NCBI GenBank assembly: GCA_019113005.1
Contig: DXIE01000037.1
Span: 1 to 42,976, forward strand
Source of the DNA: Candidatus Butyricicoccus avistercoris
GTDB lineage: Bacteria > Bacillota > Clostridia > Oscillospirales > Butyricicoccaceae
Direction: 5' to 3'
Length of the DNA: 42,976 nucleotides
Shown here piece after piece: positions 1 to 6,080 of this stretch. The notes under the pieces are model-generated. The model had not been told where the DNA came from, made no database searches, and saw nothing but the letters and a program-made list of their open reading frames with translations. Position 1 is the stretch's first letter, and every line of letters begins with the position of its first letter. Position numbers and translations under genes: made by a program.

Positions 1-918
1 ATATTTGATGTTTCAGTTGATAGTCTTTTAGGAAATGAAATAAATATTCAAGATAAAGAGCCAAAAGAAGACAATACAAAAGACAACACAAACGATAAAA
101 AAGATAAAATTATAAAAATTTTGCCGATTGCATTAACAGGGGTTTTAGCTGTTATATCAGCAGGACTTATAATATCTCAGATAAATATATATAAACAGCT
201 TGAGCGACTTCAAAATAGTATAGCTGTAATACCAAACACCGTTTATGTAAATTCTAATAATGGTGGCGAGTCAAACACAAGCGTAAGTTTGTTTACAAGC
301 TGGGATATAACTGCTAAAAAATATTATCAAAATAGAACTATGGATATACTCATATCTGTTTTACCGAAAAGCGATGTAGAGGGTACAAAAGTCGAATTTT
401 CAATAACGGGTGAACAGGTTATAACAGCAGAAAAACAAGGTCAGTCATATAATGCGGTTGTAAATGTGCCTTGGGGAGCAGAGCTAACTATAAATGCATC
501 AATTATTAAACCAGATGGAACAATAGAAAATGAAATATTGCCTATATATGGCGTGACAAGCCAAGATTTATTTTCAGTATCACTTATGATGTCTTATGAA
601 AGTGGCTGGAGTAATAAGATATATGCATATTTGGATTTTGAAAATACTTATGCTCCTAAATATGATAGTGAAAATACAACAATGGCGATTATAAGCGGAA
701 ATCCAACTCTAGTTGAATGGGAAGTCAAGGAAGCAGGAAAAATAATAGAAAAGGATAGCAGAAAAATAGATAATGATGAAAATGTAAGTTATCAACAAGT
801 ATCTATTATTAGTCAAGGTGCTCCTTTAAAAGTCAAAAATATAAAAGAAGTAAGCATAGTTGTAAATATTACAGATGAAAACGGAATAGTAACAACTTTA
901 TCTGAAAATTTAAAATAA
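1..918 (+). CDS. Membrane-anchored XRE-type regulator, C-terminal part (5' end outside window)
   Basis: The reading frame is open from the first base, so the true start lies upstream. The first residues (IFDVSVDSLLGNE) match the usual end of an XRE/Cro helix-turn-helix domain, where 'FDVSVDxLLG' follows helix 5. A charged Asp/Asn/Lys linker follows (about residues 18-38), then one membrane segment (about 41-60, ALTGVLAVISAGLIIS), then about 240 residues rich in beta-strand-forming residues with no Cys, expected outside the cell. The layout suggests a one-component sensor that binds DNA on the inside and has an unidentified ligand domain outside. A rho-independent terminator follows immediately. 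The outer domain was not recognised. The HTH itself is not in view, so the regulator call rests on the short tail motif and the architecture. Confidence 0.7.
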   Translation: MFDVSVDSLLGNEINIQDKEPKEDNTKDNTNDKKDKIIKILPIALTGVLAVISAGLIISQINIYKQLERLQNSIAVIPNTVYVNSNNGGESNTSVSLFTSWDITAKKYYQNRTMDILISVLPKSDVEGTKVEFSITGEQVITAEKQGQSYNAVVNVPWGAELTINASIIKPDGTIENEILPIYGVTSQDLFSVSLMMSYESGWSNKIYAYLDFENTYAPKYDSENTTMAIISGNPTLVEWEVKEAGKIIEKDSRKIDNDENVSYQQVSIISQGAPLKVKNIKEVSIVVNITDENGIVTTLSENLK

Positions 919-925
919 ATAATTT

Positions 926-956
926 AAACCGCTTGTTTTATAAACAGGCGGTTTTT
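926..956 (+). terminator. Rho-independent terminator
   Basis: The arms AAACCGCTTGTTT (926-938) and AAACAGGCGGTTT (942-954) pair with one G-U wobble and are followed by a T run. It ends the upstream regulator gene. Confidence 0.85.
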
Positions 957-972
957 CTAGTTTCTAATAAAA

Positions 973-1071
973 TGACAAAGAAAGTTGTCAAAAAAGAATT
1001 GACAAATATAGTTGTCAATGATATTATAACTATGACAAATAAAGTTGTCATTATGACAGATATACTTGTCA
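973..1071 (+). promoter_or_regulatory. Four tandem TGACA-N8-TGTCA operators
   Basis: Four 18-bp palindromes lie at 973-990, 1000-1017, 1033-1050 and 1054-1071, each TGACA-N8-TGTCA with an AT-rich centre. Start-to-start distances are 27, 33 and 21 bp. They surround and overlap the promoter of the small XRE gene that begins at 1089, and the last one ends just before its ribosome-binding site. The natural reading is an autorepression array for that XRE protein. Confidence 0.75.
999..1027 (+). promoter_or_regulatory. Sigma-A-type promoter of the XRE/DUF3169 pair
   Basis: The -35 box TTGACA (999-1004), a 17-bp spacer and the -10 box TATTAT (1022-1027) form a near-consensus promoter. The -35 box is itself the left arm of operator 2, and operator 3 covers the expected start of transcription, so bound repressor should block RNA polymerase. 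Confidence 0.7.
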
Positions 1072-1088
1072 AAAGGAGGTGTCTTTAT

Positions 1089-1295
1089 ATGCCACTTGGA
1101 AATCATGTAAAAGAATTTCGAGCAGCAAAAAATCTAAACCAACAAGAGCTTGGCTCGCTTGTCGGTGCATCAAGGCAAACAATCAGCCTCATAGAAAGAG
1201 GAGATTATAACCCATCTATAACGCTTGCACTAAAAATAGCGGGTGTATTTGAAAAGACAGTAGAAGAAGTATTTTATCTAACAGAGGAGGAGTAA
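1089..1295 (+). CDS. Small XRE-family transcriptional repressor
   Basis: This 68-residue protein is almost entirely a Cro/C1-type helix-turn-helix: 'LNQQELGSLVGASRQTISLIERGDYNPSITLALKIA' in overlapping pieces, with the turn at about residues 25-35, ending 'FEKTVEEVFYL' as in the YgzD-like short regulators. The frame is open further upstream, but ATG 1089 is chosen because AAGGAGG (1073-1079) sits 9 nt before it and the upstream extension would be coded by the operator repeats. The DUF3169-like gene begins 2 nt after the stop, so the two are co-transcribed. By family knowledge such proteins are dimeric repressors of their own operon; the four palindromes upstream fit that. The signal sensed is not apparent. 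Confidence 0.9.
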   Translation: MPLGNHVKEFRAAKNLNQQELGSLVGASRQTISLIERGDYNPSITLALKIAGVFEKTVEEVFYLTEEE

Positions 1296-1297
1296 AT

Positions 1298-2041
1298 ATG
1301 AAAAAGAAAACAGGACTTAAATTTGCACTTACTATGGTAGCATGTGCTTTGTTTGGTGCATTGTGTAGCATCATTGTTAATTTTAGTGAGCAAAGTCTAA
1401 CCAATATTATAGATAATATATTCGATATACTTATCAAAAATAGCACGGTGCTTATGTTTATTGGAGTAGTTCCGCTTATTATTGGCAGTGTATTTCTGGT
1501 TAAGGCAAGAAGTGTTATAGAGCAAAATAATAATTTAGATGAAGATGAGTTTGAGAAAACACATAAAACACTTTCTCTTGCATTATATGTTCCAAGTGTA
1601 CTTATGCCATGGCTATTTGTATGCTTTGGTTTTTCGGTTACATATAATTTTGGTATCGAATCTCCTTATATTTTAATGGATTTAATTATATTTATCTTAG
1701 AACTTGCATGGATTATAATACTTCAATACCAAATAGTTGAGCAAACAAAAAAGATATTTCCTGAAAAAAGAGGTAATGTTTTAGATAGTAAATTCCAAAA
1801 AGAATGGTATTCAAGCTGTGATGAAGCCGAGAAGCAAATAATAGGCGAGGCATGTTATATATCTTGTAAAACTATGAATATGGTTTACCCTATATTGTTT
1901 GCAATTATGATATTTGTTTGTAGTTTATATGATTTAAGTCCATTTATATTTTTAATGGTAGGTGTGCTGTGGTTAATTCAAATACTAAGTTATTTGATAC
2001 CATCATATAAACTTGAACACGGCAAAAAATCCCGACGTTAG
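1298..2041 (+). CDS. DUF3169-like multi-pass membrane protein
   Basis: This is a 247-residue protein with six likely membrane segments (about 8-28, 48-68, 95-116, 122-145, 195-212 and 213-233). A cytosolic loop of about 45 residues between the fourth and fifth segments carries 'FPEKRGNVLDSKFQKEWYSSCDEAEKQ' split over a conserved-looking stretch, which I associate with the DUF3169 family often found beside small XRE genes. It has no signal peptide and no catalytic motif. Its gene follows the repressor by 2 nt (start ATG, GGAGG at 1286-1290), so repressor and membrane protein form a two-gene unit. The function is unknown; a membrane partner that responds to envelope stress or titrates the regulator is only a guess. 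The stop codon lies in the loop of the terminator hairpin. Confidence 0.75.
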   Translation: MKKKTGLKFALTMVACALFGALCSIIVNFSEQSLTNIIDNIFDILIKNSTVLMFIGVVPLIIGSVFLVKARSVIEQNNNLDEDEFEKTHKTLSLALYVPSVLMPWLFVCFGFSVTYNFGIESPYILMDLIIFILELAWIIILQYQIVEQTKKIFPEKRGNVLDSKFQKEWYSSCDEAEKQIIGEACYISCKTMNMVYPILFAIMIFVCSLYDLSPFIFLMVGVLWLIQILSYLIPSYKLEHGKKSRR

Positions 2042-2050
2042 TCGGGATTT
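2027..2050. terminator. Bidirectional terminator between convergent genes
   Basis: AAATCCCGAC (2027-2036), loop GTTA (2037-2040), GTCGGGATTT (2041-2050) is a perfect 10-bp stem. T runs follow on both strands. The plus-strand stop TAG (2039-2041) and the minus-strand stop TAA (2038-2040) both fall in or at the loop. Confidence 0.85.
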
Positions 2051-2196
2051 TCGGCTTTTTTTACTGCAAGTGTTGCCAGTGTATCGCCAAGCTGAACAAA
2101 AATTGATGCAAGCATTGCAGTTTCTTCTGCTGTACTGGTGTTTGAAACACTTATTGCAAGTGCTGTGATAGCAGTTACGAGTTGTTCTCCACTCAT
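2038..2196 (-). CDS. 52-residue small protein, DUF6774-like
   Basis: The minus strand encodes a 52-residue ORF starting MSGEQLVTAITALAIS and containing 'LASIFVQLGDTLATLAV'. The 'xFxQLGDTLATxA' segment resembles the small DUF6774 proteins of clostridia. It has a plausible ribosome-binding site, GGGTGA, 6 nt before the ATG. It is convergent with the DUF3169-like gene; the two stop codons overlap inside the shared terminator. The protein is probably two amphipathic helices, with no signal peptide and no Cys. The family match is from memory of the motif and the function is unknown. Its size places it below usual gene-finder cut-offs, but the ribosome-binding site, family-like motif and terminator agree. 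Confidence 0.72.
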   Translation of the reverse strand: MSGEQLVTAITALAISVSNTSTAEETAMLASIFVQLGDTLATLAVKKAENPD

Positions 2197-2235
2197 TATA
2201 TCACCCAGTATTTTTATATGCAGAAAATAAAGGTT

Positions 2236-2880
2236 TTAAAACTCCTTTTTATTAAAAACAGCAATAGAAATAATCATGGAGATAGCAAGCAATATTAAAC
2301 TTGCAAGCAAAATTAGGCTTAAAGCAGTTAATGAGTTATAAATGCTTTCGATAGTTGATATTAAATTTTCAATATCAAAATTAGAACGCTCAAGAAAAGG
2401 CTTTAATAACATAACAATAATTGCTGGTGCAAAGAAAATGGTAAAAAATGCAATAGTAATATAGTTAGGCTTTAGCATATAAGTTAGTGGTGTAAAAACA
2501 GACTGTAAAGTTATTATAATAGTGGAAAAGATAAGTATAAGTCTTATGGTTTCATATGCTGTTGCATCTTTTAAAATAAACATAACAGCAGATGATAATA
2601 TTACAACAGGAATAGAAAAACCTAATAAAAATAAATATCTTCCTATGACGATATTTTTTCTGGAGAGTGGCGAACTAAGTAAAATTCCCGCAAAACCTGT
2701 CGATGCAGATTGGAGATTTGTGCTTAAAGAAAGCATTATAGCTGTAAGTGTTGGATAAAATAAATATAAATACTGTGAGTCATACAAATGTGCAATGAAA
2801 AACAAAAATATTTGTGCTATTAAATAAAAGCGTACTGTTGATTTCATTAGATAAAAATCACTTCTGCAAGCTGATAACAT
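2236..2880 (-). CDS. ABC-2-type transporter permease
   Basis: This is a 214-residue, very hydrophobic protein with about six membrane segments, arranged as in ABC-2-type permeases that pair with BcrA/YtrB-like ATPases. A polar stretch 'SSPLSRKNIVIGRYLF' (about 69-84) matches the family's cytosolic coupling region ('LPxsRkxivxaKy'). The start is ATG 2880 with AAGGAG upstream. It follows the ATPase gene by 15 nt and belongs to the same GntR-controlled operon. It should form the membrane channel of a half-size exporter (two permeases plus two ATPases); the substrate cannot be read from the sequence. Drug or bacteriocin export, or a cell-wall-stress role as for ytr operons, are the usual options. 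Confidence 0.8.
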   Translation of the reverse strand: MLSACRSDFYLMKSTVRFYLIAQIFLFFIAHLYDSQYLYLFYPTLTAIMLSLSTNLQSASTGFAGILLSSPLSRKNIVIGRYLFLLGFSIPVVILSSAVMFILKDATAYETIRLILIFSTIIITLQSVFTPLTYMLKPNYITIAFFTIFFAPAIIVMLLKPFLERSNFDIENLISTIESIYNSLTALSLILLASLILLAISMIISIAVFNKKEF

Positions 2881-2895
2881 AAAAATTCTCCTTTC

Positions 2896-3729
2896 TTATA
2901 GGGTTAAAAATAGCATTATTTGGTCAAGGTTTGCAGGTGCAATGTCAACATTAGTTGATATTTTTTTCGGATTTATTAAAGCCTCTGTGCCAAATAAATC
3001 ATCACGAGTAGCATAAACCGCATTTTGTGGAATGTTTTTTAAATCTTCTTTTGTACAACGTATAAAACCGTAATTTTCATTTATTTCTGGCATTGATTGA
3101 TGGAAAAGCAGTTTTCCATTATGTATAAACGCTATTTCATCAGCTATACTTTCTAAATCGCTTGTGATATGCGAAGAAATTAAAATAGAATGTGTTTCAT
3201 CTAGCATAAATTCTCTAAGTATATCTAAAACTTCATTTCTAACAACTGGGTCAAGTCCAGAGGTAGGCTCATCAAGAATTAAAAGACGAGCATTATGACA
3301 AAGAGCGATAGCAAGTGATAATTTAGCACGCATACCACGGGATAAATCAGAGAATTTCTTTTTTGGGTCTATTTTAAATTTATCAAGATATTTAAAATAT
3401 GCATCAGAATTCCATTCAGGATAGACTTTTTTAAATACATTATCAATATAATATGGTCTATAATCACTTGGTAGGGCGGTAAGCTCGGAAACATAGCCGA
3501 TATCTTTTTTTATTTCGGTTTCATTTTGCTCTAGTGGCTTGTCAAAAACCAAAATTTCACCACTTGTTTTATGAAGTAAGCCTAAAATAAGCTTAATAAG
3601 TGTTGATTTACCTGCACCGTTTTCACCTATTACACCAAGCACAGTGCCCCCTTTTAAATTAAGTGTTATATTATCAAGTTTAAATTTATCAAATTCTTTA
3701 CTGAGATTTTTAACTGAAATGCTATTCAT
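2896..3729 (-). CDS. ABC transporter ATP-binding protein (YtrB/BcrA-like)
   Basis: The 277-residue ATPase has a complete ABC core: Walker A GENGAGKST (35-43), signature LSRGM (129-133, the form usual in the BcrA/YtrB group instead of LSGGQ), Walker B LLILDEP (149-155) and switch His187 in ISSH. About 80 C-terminal residues follow the core. A GTG at 3738 overlaps the stop of the upstream gntR gene, but ATG 3729 has the better spacing (8 nt) to AGGAG and gives the normal N-terminus MNSISVKNLS. The protein energises the permease encoded next. The operon order GntR-ATPase-permease is that of ytr-type exporters whose transcription is released by the GntR protein when its ligand is bound. Confidence 0.9.
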   Translation of the reverse strand: MNSISVKNLSKEFDKFKLDNITLNLKGGTVLGVIGENGAGKSTLIKLILGLLHKTSGEILVFDKPLEQNETEIKKDIGYVSELTALPSDYRPYYIDNVFKKVYPEWNSDAYFKYLDKFKIDPKKKFSDLSRGMRAKLSLAIALCHNARLLILDEPTSGLDPVVRNEVLDILREFMLDETHSILISSHITSDLESIADEIAFIHNGKLLFHQSMPEINENYGFIRCTKEDLKNIPQNAVYATRDDLFGTEALINPKKISTNVDIAPANLDQIMLFLTL

Positions 3730-3734
3730 AATAT

Positions 3735-4109
3735 TCACTCCTGTTCATACAGTTTTACAAGTAAGTTTCTAAGTTCATCTAGTGAAATATTGTTTAATTT
3801 TGCACGGCTTACGACATCAGAAAGTTCTTCTGTAATTTGTGTAAGTTGTTCGTTATAAATTGTTTCATGGTTTCCAGAGCGTACAAAACAGCCTTTTCCA
3901 GCGACAGTATAAATATATCCGCTGCGTTCAAGTTCTTCATAAGCTCTTTTAGTGGTTATTAAGCTAACACGAAGTTCTTTTGCAAGAAGTCGCATAGATG
4001 GCAAAGCATCATTTGCATTTAGACTGCCAGAAAGTATAAGTTTTTTAATTTGCTCAACTATTTGCTCATAGATTGGCTTTGAGCTATTTTGAGATAAAAT
4101 GATATTCAA
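3735..4109 (-). CDS. GntR-family (YtrA-type) transcriptional regulator
   Basis: This 124-residue protein has an N-terminal winged helix: 'KPIYEQIVEQIKKLILSG', 'LPSMRLLAKELRVSLITTKRAYEELE' (in two pieces) and 'GYIYTVAGKGCFV', the hallmark of GntR regulators. Only about 45 residues follow, which is the short effector domain of the YtrA subfamily. Translation most likely starts at TTG 4109, since AGGAGG lies 6 nt upstream; a longer frame exists but has no ribosome-binding site and would run into the operator. It is the first gene of a three-gene operon with an ABC exporter. A perfect-armed 23-bp palindrome sits at its transcription start, so it is very likely an autorepressor. Confidence 0.88.
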   Translation of the reverse strand: MNIILSQNSSKPIYEQIVEQIKKLILSGSLNANDALPSMRLLAKELRVSLITTKRAYEELERSGYIYTVAGKGCFVRSGNHETIYNEQLTQITEELSDVVSRAKLNNISLDELRNLLVKLYEQE

Positions 4110-4135
4110 GTTAACCCTCCTTTTTAAATGAGGTA

Positions 4136-4158
4136 AAGTATATATACTATATATACTT
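4136..4158 (-). promoter_or_regulatory. 23-bp palindromic operator for the GntR protein
   Basis: AAGTATATATA (4136-4146), a central C, and TATATATACTT (4148-4158) form a perfect 11-bp inverted repeat around one base. It lies directly downstream of the -10 box, at the expected transcription start, as in YtrA-type autorepression. Confidence 0.75.
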
Positions 4159-4186
4159 AGTATACACAGCATAAACAGTATGTCAA
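4159..4186 (-). promoter_or_regulatory. Promoter of the GntR/ABC operon
   Basis: On the minus strand TTGACA (4186-4181), a 16-bp spacer and TATACT (4164-4159) make a good sigma-A promoter. The palindrome at 4136-4158 begins at the next base. Confidence 0.65.
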
Positions 4187-4211
4187 TAGCAAAACTAAAA
4201 ATAGCAATAAA

Positions 4212-4237
4212 AAAGCGACAGCCTAAGCTGTCGCTTT
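4212..4237 (-). terminator. Terminator of the HPr gene
   Basis: AAAGCGACAGC, loop CTAA, GCTGTCGCTTT is a perfect 11-bp stem, followed on the minus strand by TTTTTTATT. Confidence 0.88.
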
Positions 4238-4249
4238 AAATATTTAATC

Positions 4250-4507
4250 TTACAGGTTCTCAGTTAAGAACTTCTCCATGCCAGCGATTGCTGCATCTTC
4301 GTCAGCACCCTCAGCAGTGATAGTAACTTCAGTACCACACTTTACGCCAAGACCCATAACAGCCATCATACGCTTTGCATTAGCTTTCTTAGCTTCAGTA
4401 GCGATAGTGATATCGCTCTGGAAAGCACCAGCAGCCTTAACAAGCAGACCAGCTGGACGAGCATGGATACCTAATTCGTCTTTAATAGTGTAAGTAAAAG
4501 TCTTCAT
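4250..4507 (-). CDS. ptsH: HPr-family phosphocarrier protein without Ser46
   Basis: This is an 85-residue HPr. Catalytic His15 sits in GIHARPAG (13-20), the site phosphorylated by enzyme I. The helix-2 region reads NAKRMMAVMGLG (43-54). Aligned to the B. subtilis pattern N-L-K-S46, the residue at position 46 is Arg, so the HPr-kinase site is missing. The protein can pass phosphate to PTS permeases such as the one encoded at 9958-12343, but it should not form the Ser-P co-repressor of CcpA. ATG 4507 is preferred over an upstream ATG because AAAGGA is 9-10 nt before it. The gene has its own promoter and terminator, so it is monocistronic and separate from any ptsI. Whether a second HPr with Ser46 exists elsewhere cannot be seen here. 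Confidence 0.93.
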   Translation of the reverse strand: MKTFTYTIKDELGIHARPAGLLVKAAGAFQSDITIATEAKKANAKRMMAVMGLGVKCGTEVTITAEGADEDAAIAGMEKFLTENL

Positions 4508-4560
4508 TGGAATACATCCTTTCAAAAAAAGCTTAATAACCCTCTTAAATGGTCATAACG

Positions 4561-4589
4561 ATTATAACATAGTTTATGTTTTATTTCAA
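4561..4589 (-). promoter_or_regulatory. Promoter of the HPr gene
   Basis: Minus-strand TTGAAA (4589-4584), a 17-bp spacer and a perfect TATAAT (4566-4561) form a strong sigma-A promoter 53 bp upstream of the start codon. Confidence 0.8.
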
Positions 4590-4703
4590 TGTTTGCAGAA
4601 TAAATAATAGCGTAAATAAACCGTATAGATAAAAAACGTGTATAAACTGCAAAATTTATGAAAAGTAGATGTAATTCTAGTATACTTTTGTGCAAAATAG
4701 TGA

Positions 4704-4709
4704 TATAAT
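4704..4709 (+). promoter_or_regulatory. Probable -10 box of the phosphofructokinase gene
   Basis: A perfect TATAAT lies 48 bp before the start codon. The -35 region at normal spacing (TATACT, 4681-4686) is poor, so only the -10 box is well supported. Confidence 0.45.
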
Positions 4710-4757
4710 TAATTATGCTTTTATAGCTGAAAATCAATTAGAAGGAAGGAAACATAA

Positions 4758-5837
4758 ATGAAGCGTGTTGGTATATTGACAAGTGGCGGTGACTGCCAAG
4801 GGTTAAATGCTGCTATTCGTGGTGTCGCAAAGGCACTTTATGTTGAATTTGGTGATAAAGTTGAAATATACGGTATTGCAGATGGATACCGTGGACTTAT
4901 ACAGGGTGAGTATAAACTGATGAAACCATCAGATTTTTCTGGTATTCTTACTCTAGGCGGCACTATTTTAGGTACTTCACGTCAGCCATTTAAGCAAATG
5001 CGTGTTCCAGATGAAAAAATAGGCGATAAAGTAGAAGCTATGAAAGAAAATTACAAGAAAATGAAGCTTGATTGTCTTGTAATTTTAGGTGGTAATGGTA
5101 CACATAAAACTGCTAATCTGCTTTCAGAGGAAGGGTTAAATGTTGTTACACTTCCAAAAACAATAGATAATGATTTATGGGGCACTGAAATGACTTTTGG
5201 TTTTTACAGTGCTTTAGAGCTTGCAACCGAAGTTATCGACTGTATCCATACAACTGCAACATCTCATGGCAGAGTATTTATTGTTGAAATTATGGGTCAT
5301 AAAGTTGGTTGGCTGCCACTTTATGCAGGTGTTGCAGGCGGTGCAGATATGATTTTACTGCCAGAAATACCATATAAGATGGAAAATTTAATTAAAATGC
5401 TTGATAAGCGTGATAAAGAGGGCAAGAGATTTTCTATTATCGCAGTAGCAGAGGGTGCAATATCTACTGAAGAAGCTAAGATGAGCAAAAAAGAATTTAA
5501 AAAATCTCGTGCAGAGCTTACAGACCCTGCAATTTCTTATAAAATTGCTCGTGAGCTTGGCAAGGCTACAAATAGAGAAATTCGTGTTGTTGTTCCAGGA
5601 CATTTTCAGCGTGGCGGTGGCCCATGCTCTTATGATAGAGCATTTGCAACACGTCTGGGCAGTTATGCAGCACGTTTAATTGCAAATGGCAATTATGGCA
5701 ATATGGTAGCATTAAAAGATGGTGAAATTGTTCCAGTTCCACTTAGTGAGGTTGCTGGCAAACTTAAAACAGTTCCTCTTGATTGCAGCATGATTAAATC
5801 TGCTAGAGATATTGGTATTTCATTTGGTGATGAATAA
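4758..5837 (+). CDS. pfkA: 6-phosphofructokinase, mixed ATP/PPi-type (clade III-like)
   Basis: The 359-residue protein phosphorylates fructose-6-phosphate to the 1,6-bisphosphate in glycolysis. Motifs in order: GILTSGGDCQGLNA (5-18), GGTILGTSR (67-75), GGNGTHKTA (111-119), catalytic PKTIDND (133-139, base Asp137), MGHKVGWL and GHFQRGG. Donor-site residues are mixed. Gly114 corresponds to E. coli Gly104 (ATP type; Asp in PPi enzymes), but Lys134 corresponds to Gly124 of ATP enzymes and is the residue usual in PPi enzymes. Asn113 replaces the Mg-binding Asp103. This combination is found in the clade III enzymes of actinobacteria and some clostridia, where the donor differs between members. The gene is single, divergent from ptsH, and ends at a strong terminator. 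Confidence 0.92.
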   Translation: MKRVGILTSGGDCQGLNAAIRGVAKALYVEFGDKVEIYGIADGYRGLIQGEYKLMKPSDFSGILTLGGTILGTSRQPFKQMRVPDEKIGDKVEAMKENYKKMKLDCLVILGGNGTHKTANLLSEEGLNVVTLPKTIDNDLWGTEMTFGFYSALELATEVIDCIHTTATSHGRVFIVEIMGHKVGWLPLYAGVAGGADMILLPEIPYKMENLIKMLDKRDKEGKRFSIIAVAEGAISTEEAKMSKKEFKKSRAELTDPAISYKIARELGKATNREIRVVVPGHFQRGGGPCSYDRAFATRLGSYAARLIANGNYGNMVALKDGEIVPVPLSEVAGKLKTVPLDCSMIKSARDIGISFGDE

Positions 5838-5841
5838 TAAA

Positions 5842-5874
5842 AAAACAGGTTGTGATTTTTTCACAACCTGTTTT
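5842..5874. terminator. Bidirectional terminator, pfkA / feo operon
   Basis: AAAACAGGTTGTGA (from 5842) pairs perfectly with TCACAACCTGTTTT (5861-5874). A- and T-rich flanks allow function in both directions, ending pfkA on the plus strand and the feo operon on the minus strand. Confidence 0.88.
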
Positions 5875-5878
5875 AATT

Positions 5879-6064
5879 TTACTTATTATCATCATGACAG
5901 CCACTACAACCACTGCAACCACCATTACAATGATGCTCTGATGAGCATTGCTTTGCAGATGGGCAGCCAATACATTTAGCACCACTTTTTTTAGCCTTTA
6001 TAATGTATGTTATAGCAGCTGCTAATATAACGAAAACAACTGCAATAATAATGAAATCTATCAT
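5879..6064 (-). CDS. FeoB-associated Cys-rich membrane protein
   Basis: This is a 61-residue protein with one N-terminal membrane helix (about 3-22, IIIAVVFVILAAAITYII) and a short tail containing seven Cys and three His in 'CIGCPSAKQC' and 'CNGGCSGCSGC'. This is the layout of the small Cys-rich proteins found next to feoB in clostridia. The tail could bind Fe2+ or an Fe-S cluster and hand iron to or from FeoB; this is inference from composition and position, as no biochemistry is known to me. It begins 16 nt after feoB ends and is last in the operon, directly before the terminator at 5842-5874. Confidence 0.85.
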   Translation of the reverse strand: MIDFIIIAVVFVILAAAITYIIKAKKSGAKCIGCPSAKQCSSEHHCNGGCSGCSGCHDDNK

Positions 6065-6080
6065 GGTTTATAACACTTCC

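Noticed and set aside
973-1071. GlnR/TnrA boxes
   Set aside because: Those have the form TGTNA-N7-TNACA; here the arms are inverted (TGACA first) with an 8-bp spacer.
973-1071. CRISPR array
   Set aside because: There are only four 18-bp palindromes with short unequal gaps of 3-15 bp, overlapping a promoter, and no cas genes.
933-1088. Upstream in-frame extension of the small XRE gene
   Set aside because: It would be translated from the terminator and operator repeats and has no ribosome-binding site; ATG 1089 has AAGGAGG at proper spacing.
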